Of a stretch of 64,000 nucleotides of DNA, positions 44,541-56,559 are shown in pieces; position 1 is the first letter of the stretch, and the number at the start of each line of letters is the position of its first letter. The notes beneath the pieces were generated by a model, which searched no databases, was not told the DNA's origin, and saw only the letters and a list, made by a program, of their open reading frames with translations. Origin of the DNA: Boesenbergia rotunda (lineage: Eukaryota > Streptophyta > Magnoliopsida > Zingiberales > Zingiberaceae); assembly GCA_024364735.1 (NCBI GenBank), contig JAGFNQ010001612.1, positions 260,280 to 324,279 on the forward strand. Reading direction: 5' to 3'. A program made the position numbers and the translations under genes.

Positions 44541-45757
44541 TGGGGAGATGGATGTACATATAATAGGTGGCACCCATATGAAAATATAGGGGTTGGTGAG
44601 GTAATTCAATGGAGATCCTTTAGTGGAATAGATTTTCATTAATGGATCGGGTTTGGATCTATTAGTAGGCCAAGACCCAACTCCTCCTCATGGTCCCCAT
44701 CGTAGCCCTATATATACCCCATGATGGCATGAAACCAAGGATCCAATGGAACACTAGAAAACCCTAAGTTTCTCCTCTCCTCCTCTCTCTCTCTCTCTCC
44801 GGTGCCGAACAACAAGTCTTGTTGTTCCTTCTCCACACATGAGTGCAACATCTGTGCATGCAAACAGGATCGCAACAAAGGTCGTGAGAAGCAACTTAAT
44901 TCGTGGAGTTAGAAAGTTGCACACGGCAACTTGGGTTGCCTTCTCCAATAATAGTTGCTCACGGTCTCCAATCAAGTTGCACACGACAACTTGGGTTGCC
45001 TTCTCCAATAATAGTTGCTCATGGCAACTTGGTGCTCACGGTCTCCAATCAAAGTTGCTCACGGCAACTTGGTGCTCACGGCAACTTGGTTGCAAAGTTG
45101 CCCATGACAACTTGGAGAAAACACAACTTTGGAGTTTCCAGGCACGACAACTTACAGATTCTGTGGAGAAGAAGTCGAGTTGTTGTGGACAACAACTCAA
45201 AGCTCAGGCGTCGGCGGTGGAGGAAAGCAGTAGTAGGGTTTGTGTTTGGATTATCTTCTTCCTTGGAGTGACCGGTGGCATCCCTTTGATTAGGGTTTGG
45301 TTGGCGCAAGGAGAAGGGATCGACTTGGTGACCACGGTTCTTGGTAGATCGTCGCCCACACGATGTCCAAGAAAGGAGGGTCATACGGTAGAAGATCATA
45401 AGGTAAAGAGAGGTATATTTCTCTCTTGGCTCCCTTGATTAGTTCCATCATTTTATGTGATGCTTTAATTAATTATCATGTTTAATTAGTGTTTGATAAT
45501 TAATTATTGGACCCCGATAATAAACACAAAAATCGGCGATCCACTCGTCGTCTTTCCCGCGGTCGATCGATTAGGAGAATTACAAGGCTCGATCGTTGAG
45601 ATTGGCCAAGTTGTAATTCGAACCGATCGATACGATGACGAGATGGCCGCTTGGGAGATGGCTCTCCATTCGGATTAATTTTAATCCATAGACATGGAGA
45701 GGTCTCTCAAAGACGACCAGGTATTTGCTTTGGAAACCTGCCAAGCCATTACCAACA
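44541..45757 (+). repeat. LTR F, plus-oriented copy
   Basis: It matches, in inverse orientation, 49032-49553 plus 56565-57193 plus 59388-59530. The shared sequence includes the AATATAGGGGTTGGTGAGG start region, the GATCGATCG..AATCGG block and the end CCTGCCAAGCCATTACCAACA-like at 45757. Its left part is cut by element D. A local array of GGCAACTTGG and AGTTGC words lies at 44920-45120. No gene is present. Confidence 0.75.
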
Positions 45758-47960
45758 CATATCAACTTGCTTGGACAACCATACCCTTACGTCTGATAAT
45801 ACTTTGTCATTGTTGCCCACCAACAAAATAATATCTACGTATAGTATAAGAATACCACTACATTTCTATCGCATACACAAATCTCATCCATCCTTTGAAC
45901 AAATCCGTATGGCAGGATTATCTTTTCAAAGCGGATGTTCCTCATCATAGATCTAGGGATCTTGATTCATGGTCACTATGGACCAAGACTCTCCCAAGAA
46001 CATGAATCCTTCAGGTTGACTAACAACTCTCCTATTATGATGAGGTACCACCTGTGTATCTTCTGTGACACGTGGTGCAGTGATTTGTGGTATATCGCTT
46101 TGTACAGTTAATACTATGTCCCCTCTAAATTTACTCAAAAATAATTCTACTAATGGGCTTATGGTTTATCACATAGTCATCTTCTAAGAGTAGGTATTCG
46201 TACCAACAATTACCCTTTGATTCTTAGGACTATAGAACCACCTTTCGTTCCCCTAGGATAGCCTACGAACATGCGCACTAGATTCCAGCTTGTCAGTATC
46301 CCCTTGCAGCACATGTTCTGAACTATCCCAAATTTGAATGTGTCTTAGACTAGGCTTTTGGCCAGTCCACGCTTCTATGGGAATAGAAGGTACTGACCTG
46401 GATGGTATTAAGTATATACGCTGCCATTTCCAGAGCATATCCCCAGAACGAATCCGACAACTTGGAGCAACTTATCATTGTCCTAACCAACTCCATAAGA
46501 GACCTTTTCCTTCTTAGTGCTACACCGTTCTGTTGGGGCATATCGGGTGCAGACAATTAGGATTGACTCCCAACTTCTGATAAGTGAGTCCTAGAATTCT
46601 CCCAAGAGGTACTACCACGATCCAATCGTAGTGTTTAGATACTTTTACCTTGATGCTTCTTCACATCAGTCACAAATCCTTTGAACAGATCAAAGAATTT
46701 AGACTTGTGGCGCATCAAGTAAATATACCACTACCTTGAATAATCGTCTATGAAATAGACGAAGTATCCAAAGCTACCTCTCTCCTGGATAGACTAAGGA
46801 CCCACACAAATCAACATGAACCAATTCCAACATGCCTATCAATGTACCTTAATAGATAATCTTTCTATCCCACTTTTACAATAAAAGCAATAGAATATCT
46901 AATTCCAGAAACTGAACAAAAGTTATTTTCAAAAATGTAGGTATATAAAAGCAATCTCAGTAAAACTAAAATATTATCATCCTATCTAATAGACAAAATA
47001 AATAAATAACTCCCACTGCAATAGTTATCTCCGTAGCCTATTCCATGTAGATGGTATTCTCCTCCTCAGTTAGTCTTCGAGTTTCCTAGAACCCCTGTAA
47101 AGAAATGCAGACATGATTAGTGGCATCCGTATCTACACACCAGGTACCGGTAGATATCACCGCTAAACATGTTACAACGACAAAAGAAAAAAATATACCT
47201 GAATTATTACTCTGACGGCGGGGACAATCCGCCTTCCAATGTCCAGATTGCTTGCACACGAAGCACTTGGCTTTCGGCTTCTTCATGCGACTCTGAGGTC
47301 CCTGTAATCCTGCTACTTTCTTTACCCCAGCTTGTTTCTTCTTCTTCTTGCCTTTCAGTTTAGATGTAGAAACCCCTTGAGCAATGAAAGTATGTGAACT
47401 CTGAAGAGAAAACTCCTCTGTCGCTAGGAGTTCTGTCAGAAGTTCTGCCCACGAATATGTAGGTTTGTTCATATTAAAGCTTAGGCGAAACTTCTCAAAA
47501 CTCTTTGGTAAAGATTAGAGGATGAGATCGACCTGGATTTCTCCATCGATTTCTGCTTCAAAGATTTCCATCTCTTTCAGCCAAGTCATCATTTTGAGAA
47601 CATGTTCCCTCACGGGCATACCCTTAATCATGGTGGTTGTTGTTAAATTTTTCATGACCTCTTGCCTAGCGGCCCGATTATGGTGTCCGAAGAGTTCATT
47701 GAGCTTGGATGTTTTATCATTGGTAATGGAAGAAGCCTAATGTTGATGACTCTGAGTCATCTCGTCTGCTTCTAGCCACTGCCTAAAATAATTCATCTCC
47801 TCTTCACCATTAATCACGCTAGGTTTTTCAGCACAGAACTCGACAAAATCACATTTGGATTCCTCGATAGTTGCAACAAAGTCCAGGTTTAATTCTCAAT
47901 ATTTATTATTAGGGGTATTAAGTTCGTTTTCTCTTAGAATTAAATCAAGTGGGTCTAGAT
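45758..47960 (-). pseudogene. Minus-strand copia gag-pol remains
   Basis: On the minus strand from right to left: gag capsid region (47960-47480, decayed), nucleocapsid with an intact knuckle CFVCKQSGHWKADC and a protease with a mutated site (DTDATNH in place of DTGA), 47472-47086. Integrase core pieces follow (about 47040-46560), then the integrase end (46556-46253), a linker with PHHNRRVVSQPEGF (46138-45953) and a short RT piece whose YVDD motif is damaged (YVDIILLVG, about 45900-45758). There are large deletions in RT and many frame breaks. It is the same family as the plus-strand copy at 60200-63061. Confidence 0.85.
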
Positions 47961-49017
47961 CCATTTTGATAACACATGAGAATCACAACAATCACACACT
48001 TTAGATTTCAAAAATAAATTGATTCCTCAAACAATAAATTTCAAAATCAACCAACACCTCAAGACACCGAGAATATCGCATGCCACGTTAGTGTGGACGT
48101 ATACGAATTCTACATTTGTAAAAGGAGGTTTTACCCATTAATTTTATTATCGTGTCAACATAACTTTTTGACAAATAAAATTAATAATTGGTTCTCTTCG
48201 ACCCTACAAATAATAGCAGTGACTCCGTTGGGAAGGATACTACTTTTTGCATTTAAGTGTTTACCATTACATGATACTAAAAAAATTACCTCGGATTATG
48301 TGTCTTCCATTGGGGAAAATCACATAATCCTAAATAATTTCCTATAATCTTGTTTGACCCCAGAGATCCGCAGAACAAGTCCATCCATTGTGGAGGAAGG
48401 CACTCAGAGCTGACGCGCAGACTTGTTCACATGACTTGTCAAATTAGTAATGGAGATTGCGGGACCCTTATGGTCCCTCTCCCACTTAATTATTTATGTT
48501 GAGGAATTTTCATGCACAGACACAACAAGCTCATAAACCATCATAATAAACTAAAAAATTTCTAGATTTTTCCAACTATCATGGTCTTGGTCTCCAATGC
48601 GCCTCCAGTCGTGTCGCCACCTCGTCCACTCCTCCCTATCCATGCACAAGCCTTCCATGAAGGGATCTTCGAGCCGAGATGACTAGCTACTTATTTACAT
48701 TCATCGATCGTATACTCCACAAAGGAGTGTACATATAATCTAGATCGAATGTAAATAAAAAGCTCGGCTAAACAGGTGTCATATTTAATTACAAAAATTA
48801 AATACCTAATTTAGCTTCGTCAACCCCGAGGATTTAATTAATTACAATAATGCACAATCAATCACATACAACCATTATTTAAGTCATGATAAGTTGGAAT
48901 CTAGTGCCAACAATAAAGAGTTAGCCTACGCACATCCACATATCGTCAGCAAAAATAAAATATATGATAATGTGTAAAAAAGTAACCGAATCCTAAACAC
49001 ACAAAACTGGAAACTTG
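47961..49017 (-). other. Leader of the minus-strand copia family F, no gene
   Basis: AT-rich leader between gag and the primer site at 49018. The region 48570-48720 has GC-rich words (CGCCTCCAGTCGTGTCGCC) but no ORF with similarity. Confidence 0.55.
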
Positions 49018-49029
49018 GCTCTGATACCA
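49018..49029 (-). other. Primer binding site, minus-strand copia F
   Basis: GCTCTGATACCA on the plus strand (TGGTATCAGAGC in sense), two bases from the LTR end. Confidence 0.92.
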
Positions 49030-49553
49030 ATTGATAGGAATAGCTTGGCGGGTTTCCTATACGAACACAAGGTTGAACATGAGAGAACTCTCCATATCTA
49101 TGGATTAAAAATTTAATCCGAATGGAGACCTATCTCTCAAACGACCGTCTCATCATCGTATCAATCGGTTCGAGTTACAACTTGGTCAATCTCAAAGATC
49201 AAGCCTTGTAACTCGCCTAACCGATCGATCGCGGAAATGACGATGAGCGGATCATAATTTTTTTTGTATTTATTATCAGGGTCCATGACATGATTAATTA
49301 TCATATTAATTAGCAGATAATTAATAACCAAGACAATTAATCAACTACAACATAAAATAACAAGAACAATGAAGGAGCCAAAGAGAGATTATACCTCGTC
49401 TTTTACCTCGCAGTCTACTACCGTATGACCCTCCCTTCTTGGATGTCGTGTGGGCGACGATCTACCAAGACGCAGAGTCACCAAGGCCTTCCAAACCTTC
49501 ACCTTCTTTCCTCTTCTTTCAAATACCAAAACCCTAATCTCTAGGGTTGATGC

Positions 49554-50582
49554 TGTAGAGGCAATCTGTGGTTCGAAGTGACCAAGTGTTTTGATGTTTG
49601 GGCAAAGGGTTTAAGTTAGGTTTACCCTTGTGTTCTTATATGTGTATGTTGAGTGTGCAAGTTGTACAGGTTACACATATGGACTTGACTGGACGACCTT
49701 GGTATGGTGAAGGGTGTCATGGAGACAAGCTGGAGGCTTGTGTTCACCCGAGGGACCTTGGAGAGAAGGGACGATGAGCTGATGGGCTCAGAATTCGAGG
49801 CATGCATGAAGAATGGCATGGAGGCAAGATGGAGGCTTGCGTGCATCCGAGGGATGGAAGCCAATGATGAAGAGGGCGCGAAGGCAATGGTCGAGGCTGC
49901 GAATGAGGAGTCAGTTGAGTCGTGAGGGTACGAGTGCTGTGTGATTGTACTCGGGAAATCCTAGGGTTAGAGTGCGGAGTGGAATGTACTCAGGAATGGT
50001 AACCTTAGGTGGGTGAGTAGACCAGTCGACTGGCCTGGGGGCAGTCGACTGATGAAACTCATAGAAGGGTTCTGGCCTGGGACCAGTCGACTGCCCCTGG
50101 GGCAGTCGACTGGTAGGTGGCTGGTGAGTTGGCTGAGAATTCGAACGTTGGGTTGCAACGATCGAATTTCAGTGGCACCAGTCGACTGCCCTGGGAGCAG
50201 TCGACTGGTGGCGAGGGTTTCAGCCCGAGTCCTATTTAATGATGACTTCATGGTGGCTGAGATTTTTGACGAATCTTGTCTTGGTTAAAGGCAAGATAGT
50301 AGTCTTTGTGCCCAGATATTGTCAAAGTGATTGTGGTGAGGTTTCTCCACCCACAAGGAGCGACGAGGACTAGCTGGAGGTTATCTGGGGAGTGATCCAC
50401 TGACGGATTCTTGGATTAGTCACCCGTCCGGGGTGGATACCAAGTAAATCAGTTTGTTAGCATTGTTCTTCCTTGTTAGTTTTGTTTTATTATATATTTC
50501 GTTGTGCAACTAACCGTGTAGGAAGAAAAGTATTCGACAAACCGCTATTCACCCCCTCTAGCGTACCGGGAATGATCTATCA
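49554..50582 (+). repeat. 5' LTR of copia element 3
   Basis: TGTAGAGGCAATC to GATCTATCA. It contains six copies of the palindrome CAGTCGACTG between about 50021 and 50210, and an R/U5 region with GAGGTTTCTCCACCCACAAGG. Confidence 0.93.
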
Positions 50583-50584
50583 AT

Positions 50585-50596
50585 TGGTATCAGAGT
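50585..50596 (+). other. Primer binding site of copia element 3
   Basis: TGGTATCAGAGT; the last base differs from the Met-tRNA complement. Confidence 0.85.
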
Positions 50597-50654
50597 GAAG
50601 GACCGCTCTTGATCGGACTAACCGCCGAGGGAGCACACGCTAGAGGAAGAAATC

Positions 50655-52300
50655 ATGGAAGACAAATTCGGAGATGACATCTACACTCCGTCGACCTACG
50701 ACCATGAGAATTATGGATATTAGAAAGCGAGAATGGAGGCATGATTCGGAATGGAGTGGGACCTTTGAATCGCGCTTGAAGAGCCCTTCGAGATTCCAAT
50801 GGATAAGCACGGGAAGAGGCTTAGACCTAGGTATTGTAATCAAGAGCAACAAGAACAAGGAAGGGCAAATGAAAAGGTAATGGGTATATTGATTGATATT
50901 GTGCCTAACAAAATTTTGAGTTGTGTAGGAGCATACCAATGCATGTGAATTATGGATCAAATTGAAAGAATGTCACAAGAGTCCTACACAAATTCAAGAG
51001 CCTAAGGAGAAAAGTTAAATGTGTGAAGAAGAAGAAAGAGGAAAGGAAGTGTCAATCTCTTCAAGTGAGGAGGAGGAATTAAGTGAAAGATCATCAACCT
51101 CCTCAAGAGAAGAAGAGGAAGAGGTTTCCACCTCATGGATTGAGGGGGAGGAGAGACCTTCATCTATACCGGAATAAGAGGAAGCATCTACCTCATCCAA
51201 GGTTGAAGAAGAAGTCAACCTAGCCTCCACCTCCACCAAAGCTAAATTGAAAGAGCACATCACATGCTTTGGTTGCAAAAAAAGGGGCACTACAAGGACA
51301 AGTGCCCTAAAGGTAAAAGGAGGTAAAATCTACACCTATTTCAAGTTCCTTTAAATCTAACGTGGGTTGTAAGATTGGAGAAGCTCAAGTAAAAAAGAAG
51401 AAAATCCGATGTTTTATGTGTGGAGAATTGGGGCACTACCACACCAAGTGCCCAAAGAAAGGTGAAATCAAGAAAATGGAGCATCTAAGAAGATGGGAGA
51501 AGGATGAAAGAAAGAAGAGAAGAAACTCACAACAAGGAGGGGCTCCAAAGGTAGGGGAGGTAATTCCTAACCTTAAATTTAAATGCAATTCAAATGTTAG
51601 CTCCTCTATGCATGTTAAAGATAATGTTAATTATTCATCCATGCATGCTAGGATTAATGAAAATTGTTTAATGGCACACAATTTTGGATTTAGATACAAT
51701 GATAGGACTAGGGATAACAAGGTAGATCATAACTCTAAGAAAAACATGCATCATATTAGACCTAAGACCTGTGTACCTAAGGATCATGGGATTAATCCCA
51801 AGAAGGGAAGAAATGTGCCTAGAAAGAAGGGTAGGTCTAGGAATGTCCAAAGTGGACATATGAATTCTAGGACTAGATACTTGGAAAGGGAAAATCAAGT
51901 ATTGAGGGCAAAGATTGATACATTAGAAAAGACCCTAGAAAGATTCACGGTTGGATCTAAGGGCTTAGACATGGTGTTGGGTAGTATAAAACTCAACTAT
52001 GATAGATCGGGTTTGGGATACCGGTCTAAGATCTCTAAGACCAATAAAAAGAAATATGCTGGGAAGACATATGATCATGGCAAGAGGGAAAAGTCCAAGG
52101 ATGGCAAAGGGGTGCCACCCATAGGGAAAGAGAAGGACTTAACCAAAGACAATGTGTCTAAGGTTAAGAATGTTAGGTTTGTAGGTCAAGAATCATCGGG
52201 GGCTCACCGGTGTGGCCTAGTATGGGTTGAGTCACCTAGACAGGTGGCTAGGCCTAAGAGCTCAAGGGGGAGCTCTAGGAGCCTTTGGGATATATGGTGA
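50655..52300 (+). pseudogene. Copia Gag remains of element 3
   Basis: Starts ATG at 50655 (MEDKFGDDIY) with early stops (TAG near 50721). The acidic Ser/Glu region is at 51017-51240 with a TAA at about 51176. A first zinc knuckle CFGCKK.. is broken by a one-base slip in an A7 run at about 51275. An open frame 51362-52300 carries an intact knuckle CFMCGELGHYHTKC (about 51412-51453), a basic region, and the coiled coil (YLERENQVLRAKIDTLEKTL) with RSGLGYRSK. The last two motifs match Gag of element 2. Confidence 0.85.
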
Positions 52301-53250
52301 ATGGATCATTGGAGGGTTCCTCCTAGAGGTCTAGATGGACCATAGAGTGTGCTAAAGGAATTGGAGACGGACTTGAGTGTCAATTCTTGGGTTTTGGAAC
52401 GGTGTTTTTGAGTTTCATGCATGAAAATATGACATTGGGGTCATATTGTATGAAAATTGATTTTTGGTGTGTAATTGCCATGTAAATCAATGCTAAGGAC
52501 GCATGTGGGTTGGCATGGGCAAAGACATCAAGAGAAAACCAAAACTAGGGCTTTAGGGCAAGGTTTGATTGAAGTTTTTAGCTAGTTTTGGGTTTTGTGT
52601 CAAACTTGAAAATGGTGATAGATACATTTTGGAATGTATTTTTTCCAAGTAGGTATGGGTACCACAAATATCTCCACAAAATTTGAGAATATTTGGATCT
52701 TTGTGGAATTTCTGGCGCATTTCTGAATTTCGTCAAAAAGGTTAAAATTCTAATTTTCTGGGGGCAGTCGACTGGTCAGGGTTGATTTGTGTATCATCAA
52801 CTGGATATGTGTCCAAATGATGCAAAACAAGTGTATGGGGGGGGGCTAGTACATATTGTTTATGGTCATTGGGGATTAAAAGAACCGATAATTGGGATAT
52901 TGTTGGGTTCTTTTTGATGTTAGGCAAAGGGGGAGAGGTGTTGGGTTTAAGTTGGGAAACCAAACACACCTTTGCTAGAAACCCTAGGTTTAGGGGGAGC
53001 TAAGATAAAGGGGGAGCATGGTTGCTCCATTCTTGGCGTAAGGGGGAGCTTGGGAGAAGCTTTAAAAAGCCCGTTTTGGTGAAAAGTTCTAACTTGGAGG
53101 GTTAGGTGGTAAAATTCCTAACTTAGAGGGTTAGGTGTGGGATACCTTGGGATAGGATCCATGTATGCATTGCATATACATTTGTTTTAGCATGGTTTTT
53201 GCTAATTGACTACTATTTTGCTTTCTCTAACTTAAACGTATTGTCAAACA
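52301..53250 (+). other. Noncoding 3' interior of copia element 3
   Basis: No pol. One CAGTCGACTG palindrome is at 52765, AGGGGGAG tracts are at about 52928, 52993, 53010 and 53041, and two hairpin units of the CCTAACTTGGAGGGTTAGG type are at 53088-53140. A G10 run is at 52838. Confidence 0.75.
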
Positions 53251-53266
53251 TAAAAAAGGGGGAGAT
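53251..53266 (+). other. Polypurine tract of copia element 3
   Basis: AAAAAAGGGGGAGAT abutting the 3' LTR. Confidence 0.88.
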
Positions 53267-56200
53267 TGTTGAGGCAATATGTGGTCCAGAGTGACCAAGT
53301 GTTTTGATGTTTGGGCAAAGAGTTTAAGTTAGGTTTACCCTTGTGTTCTTATATGTGTATTTTGAGTGTGCAAGTTGTACAGGTTTCACATATGAACTTG
53401 CCTGGACGGCCTCGGTACGGTGAAGAGTGGCATGGTGACAAGCTGGAGGCTTGTGTGCACCCGAGGGACCTTGGAGAGCTGGGACGATGAGCAGATGGGC
53501 GCGGACTTCGAGGCATGCATGAAGGATGGCATGGAGGCAAGCTGGAGGCTTGCATGCATTCGAAGGACGAAAGCCGAAGATGAAGAGGGCGCGAAGGCAA
53601 TAGTAGAGGCTGCGGATGAGGAGCCAGATGAGTCGTGAGGGTACGAGTGCTGTATGATTGTACTCGGGAAATTCTAAGGTTAGAGTGCAGAGTGGAATGT
53701 ACTCAGGAAGGGTAACCTTAGGTGGGTGAGTAGACCAGTCGACTGGCCTGGGGGCAGTCGACTGATGTGTAGGGACCGGGTGCATGTTGACAAGGATACG
53801 GGTTTGTAAAATTTTAAATTTTTACGTGCAGCGGAAGAATTAGCATAAAATAATTTCTCAAATTATTTTAACCACGTATCTAGCATGCAACCTTATGATG
53901 TGTGGACATGATCATAAATTAAAACTTTTGCGAAAAAGTAAACTAATTTACTTTGTACCTCTCGTAACTCGAAGTAAGGGACGAGATCCAACCGTAGCGT
54001 CCCTTGGAAGCTCCGCCTCTATTCGCGTCCACGCCGAGTTCTCTTGGGGATGACTTTGCAAAGCCACGAGTTTTGTGTCGACGAGAACTACTATATTCTC
54101 CGAAGACACAACTAGAAAAACAAGAGAGAAGGATAGAAACTAACCACCAAGTTAACGGAATCAAAATTCCGGGAAAGGAAGGAAGGAGTCGCGATCCGCT
54201 TCTTCTTCTTCTTCGGCAAGAACTTGGTGGAGGAAACTCACTGGCACCCTAGGTGCTTGCGCCGGCCCTAGGGGATGCAAGGGGCGCCGGCCCTAGGAGG
54301 GAAGGAGAAGGAGAGGAAGAGAATAAGAGAGAGAGAGGGAGAGAGTTAATCTCTTGATTACTCTATATTGGGAATTCAAGGCTTGCCTTTGGTTCCTTTA
54401 TATAGTAACCTCTCCCTTGCCAAGTCTCCCTCTTAACGGAATTTTCATAAGAAATTTATCCTATAAATTTTCTTATGAATTATTCCGTTTAAGCCAAGTT
54501 TTATTATAACTAACTTTATAATAAAACAAATACATCTCTCCTTTTATTATGGAATAAATTTTACAAGAAATTTATAAATTTTTTTTATGGAAAAATCAAT
54601 TCATAATTGATTTTATAAAATTAAAATAAACCATTCCATGGATCATTTTAATTTCCATAAAGAATAAATTTCTATAAATTTATTTATACAAATTTATTTA
54701 TCCACGATTTATAAAACAAATCACGCTAAATTTATTTTATTAATTAAACCAAATAAATTGGTTTTTCCCCAATGTTGTGGCCGGCCAAACCAAAGAGGGT
54801 GGGCACCCTCTTTGGCCGGCCACATCAAGCCCTATCTCTCGCGAATTAAACTCATTTAATTCGCCCGATAAGCCTTCAAAAGACTTAGCCATTTTAAGCT
54901 TCCATTGCGCCTCTGATTAATTCAGATTCGACTTATTTCTCTTGATCGGAAAATCCAATTTTCAACTCGTTTTAAATCCCTCAGATTACTCGTAGTGCGT
55001 GTGACTAAATAGACTTTCGATTTATGTTGGCCGTCTATAATCAACTAATTATAGAACGATCATGAGTGACACCTAGTAGTACATCATAACCCCCAATTAA
55101 TCGAAAGATCAACGGTTGACCTCAGAAGTAATTCTGAAACCCTTCAGCAGCTCTAATAAATCGTGCCCCATTCCCTTCACCATCTTATACCCACTTGGTT
55201 CAGGACATGGTCTGTTTGTGTCAGTCCTCAATAGGCTGACTACGTCACACCTAGCCCAAGTAGTGTCTTTCTCGTCCTTTGGATTTCTAATTACTCTCAT
55301 GTATATAAGAGACTCATACTCTAAACATGACATGCTCTGGCCAGAGGCTTTGAGTAACAATCCGACGATAGGCCTGGGTATACATCTCCTCGCAAGGAGT
55401 GGTGAATCCTTTGTAGGCTGTTTAAACATCTTCGGGCACTTCGGCTTATACCCAATCATCCTGGGTCCACACCTCCTTGGAGATGCTTGCTTAAGATGTT
55501 AAAGTATAAGTCTCCATGACCAAGATGACTTGAACACCGCAAGTCAAAGGAACATCGCACTTAAGCTGCAGTAAGAACTTCATTGACATATCTATATAGA
55601 TTACCATATGAAGTTTTACAGCTAGTCACTCCAATGAACTAGTTCCCTTAACTAGCATCCATGTTTATCTCCAGACATCCCAATGTCACCAGCCAGTGAG
55701 AATCAACTGATTAGAGAATAACCCATGCTAGTCTCAACAGAATTGATAGTGTCCGTTTTTATCAATTCATCGACTAGGGATATTTTCAATACTTCACAAT
55801 TGCACATGAAGAGATAATGACTAGTTGTGATCCTATCACAAATTCTCTTATGCTGTGAATTGTATTGCGGACATTCAGTAGATGAGTTTAAGATCCCAAT
55901 CAAATACACTAACATGTATACTCAAATAGTGAATTATCATTTATTAAAATAAATGTTTACAATCATAAGGCGATTGCCTTAGGACACTTCTCTCATATCA
56001 CTAACATGATGAAACTCACAGAAGGGTTCCGGCCTGGGACCAGTCGACTGCCCCTGGGGCAGTCGACTGGTAGGTGGCTGGTGAATTGGCTGAGAATTCG
56101 AACGTTGGGTTGCAACGGTTTAATTTCAATGGGTCAAACCCACCTGTCCGACAGAGCACTCTGCCACCAGGGCAGTCGACTGGTGGCGAGGGTTTCAGCC

Positions 56201-56559
56201 CGAGTCCTATTTAAAGAGGACTTAGTGGTGGCTGAGATTCTTGACGAATCTTGTCTTGGTTAAAGGTAAGATAGTAGTCTTTGTGCCTAGATATTGTCAA
56301 AGTGATTGTGGTGAGGTTTCTCCACCCAGAAGGAGCGACGAGGGCTAACCGGAGGTTATCCGGGGAGTGATCGACCGACGGATTCTTGGATTAGTCACCC
56401 GTCCGGGGTGGATACCAAATAAATCGGTTTGTTAGCATTGTTCTTCCTTGTTAGTTTTGTTTTATTATATATTCTGCTATGCAACTAACCGTGTAGGAAG
56501 AAAAGTATTCGACAAACTGCTATTCAACCCCCCTCTAGCCTACCGGGAACGATCTATCA
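53267..56559 (+). repeat. 3' LTR of copia element 3, interrupted by solo LTR C
   Basis: Pieces 53267-53767 and 56012-56559. The uninterrupted 5' LTR reads through GTCGACTGATGAAACTCA at the corresponding point, which confirms the insertion site and its TGATG duplication. Confidence 0.93.
53768..56006 (-). mobile_element. Solo LTR C (same family as A and B), 2.24 kb
   Basis: TGTAGGGACCGG to CACTAACA with duplication TGATG at 53763-53767 and 56007-56011. In sense it is on the minus strand. It keeps the 70-codon (55915-55703) and 116-codon (55459-55109) ORFs found in copy A. Confidence 0.93.

Larger units (their letters stand above)
49554..56559 (+). mobile_element. Copia element 3: Sirevirus-like, non-autonomous
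   Basis: It is bounded by GATGC (49549-49553 and 56560-56564). 5' LTR 49554-50582, 3' LTR 53267-56559 with solo LTR C inside it, giving LTR lengths of 1,029 and 1,049 bp once C is removed. It has a primer site, gag remains, multiple AGGGGGAG tracts and no pol. Element without C: about 4.76 kb. Confidence 0.93.

Noticed and set aside
44839..45438. 199-codon ORF, with a 122-codon overlap in another frame
   Set aside because: It follows tandem nucleotide repeats in LTR F, and two frames are open over the same repeats, which signals composition and not coding.
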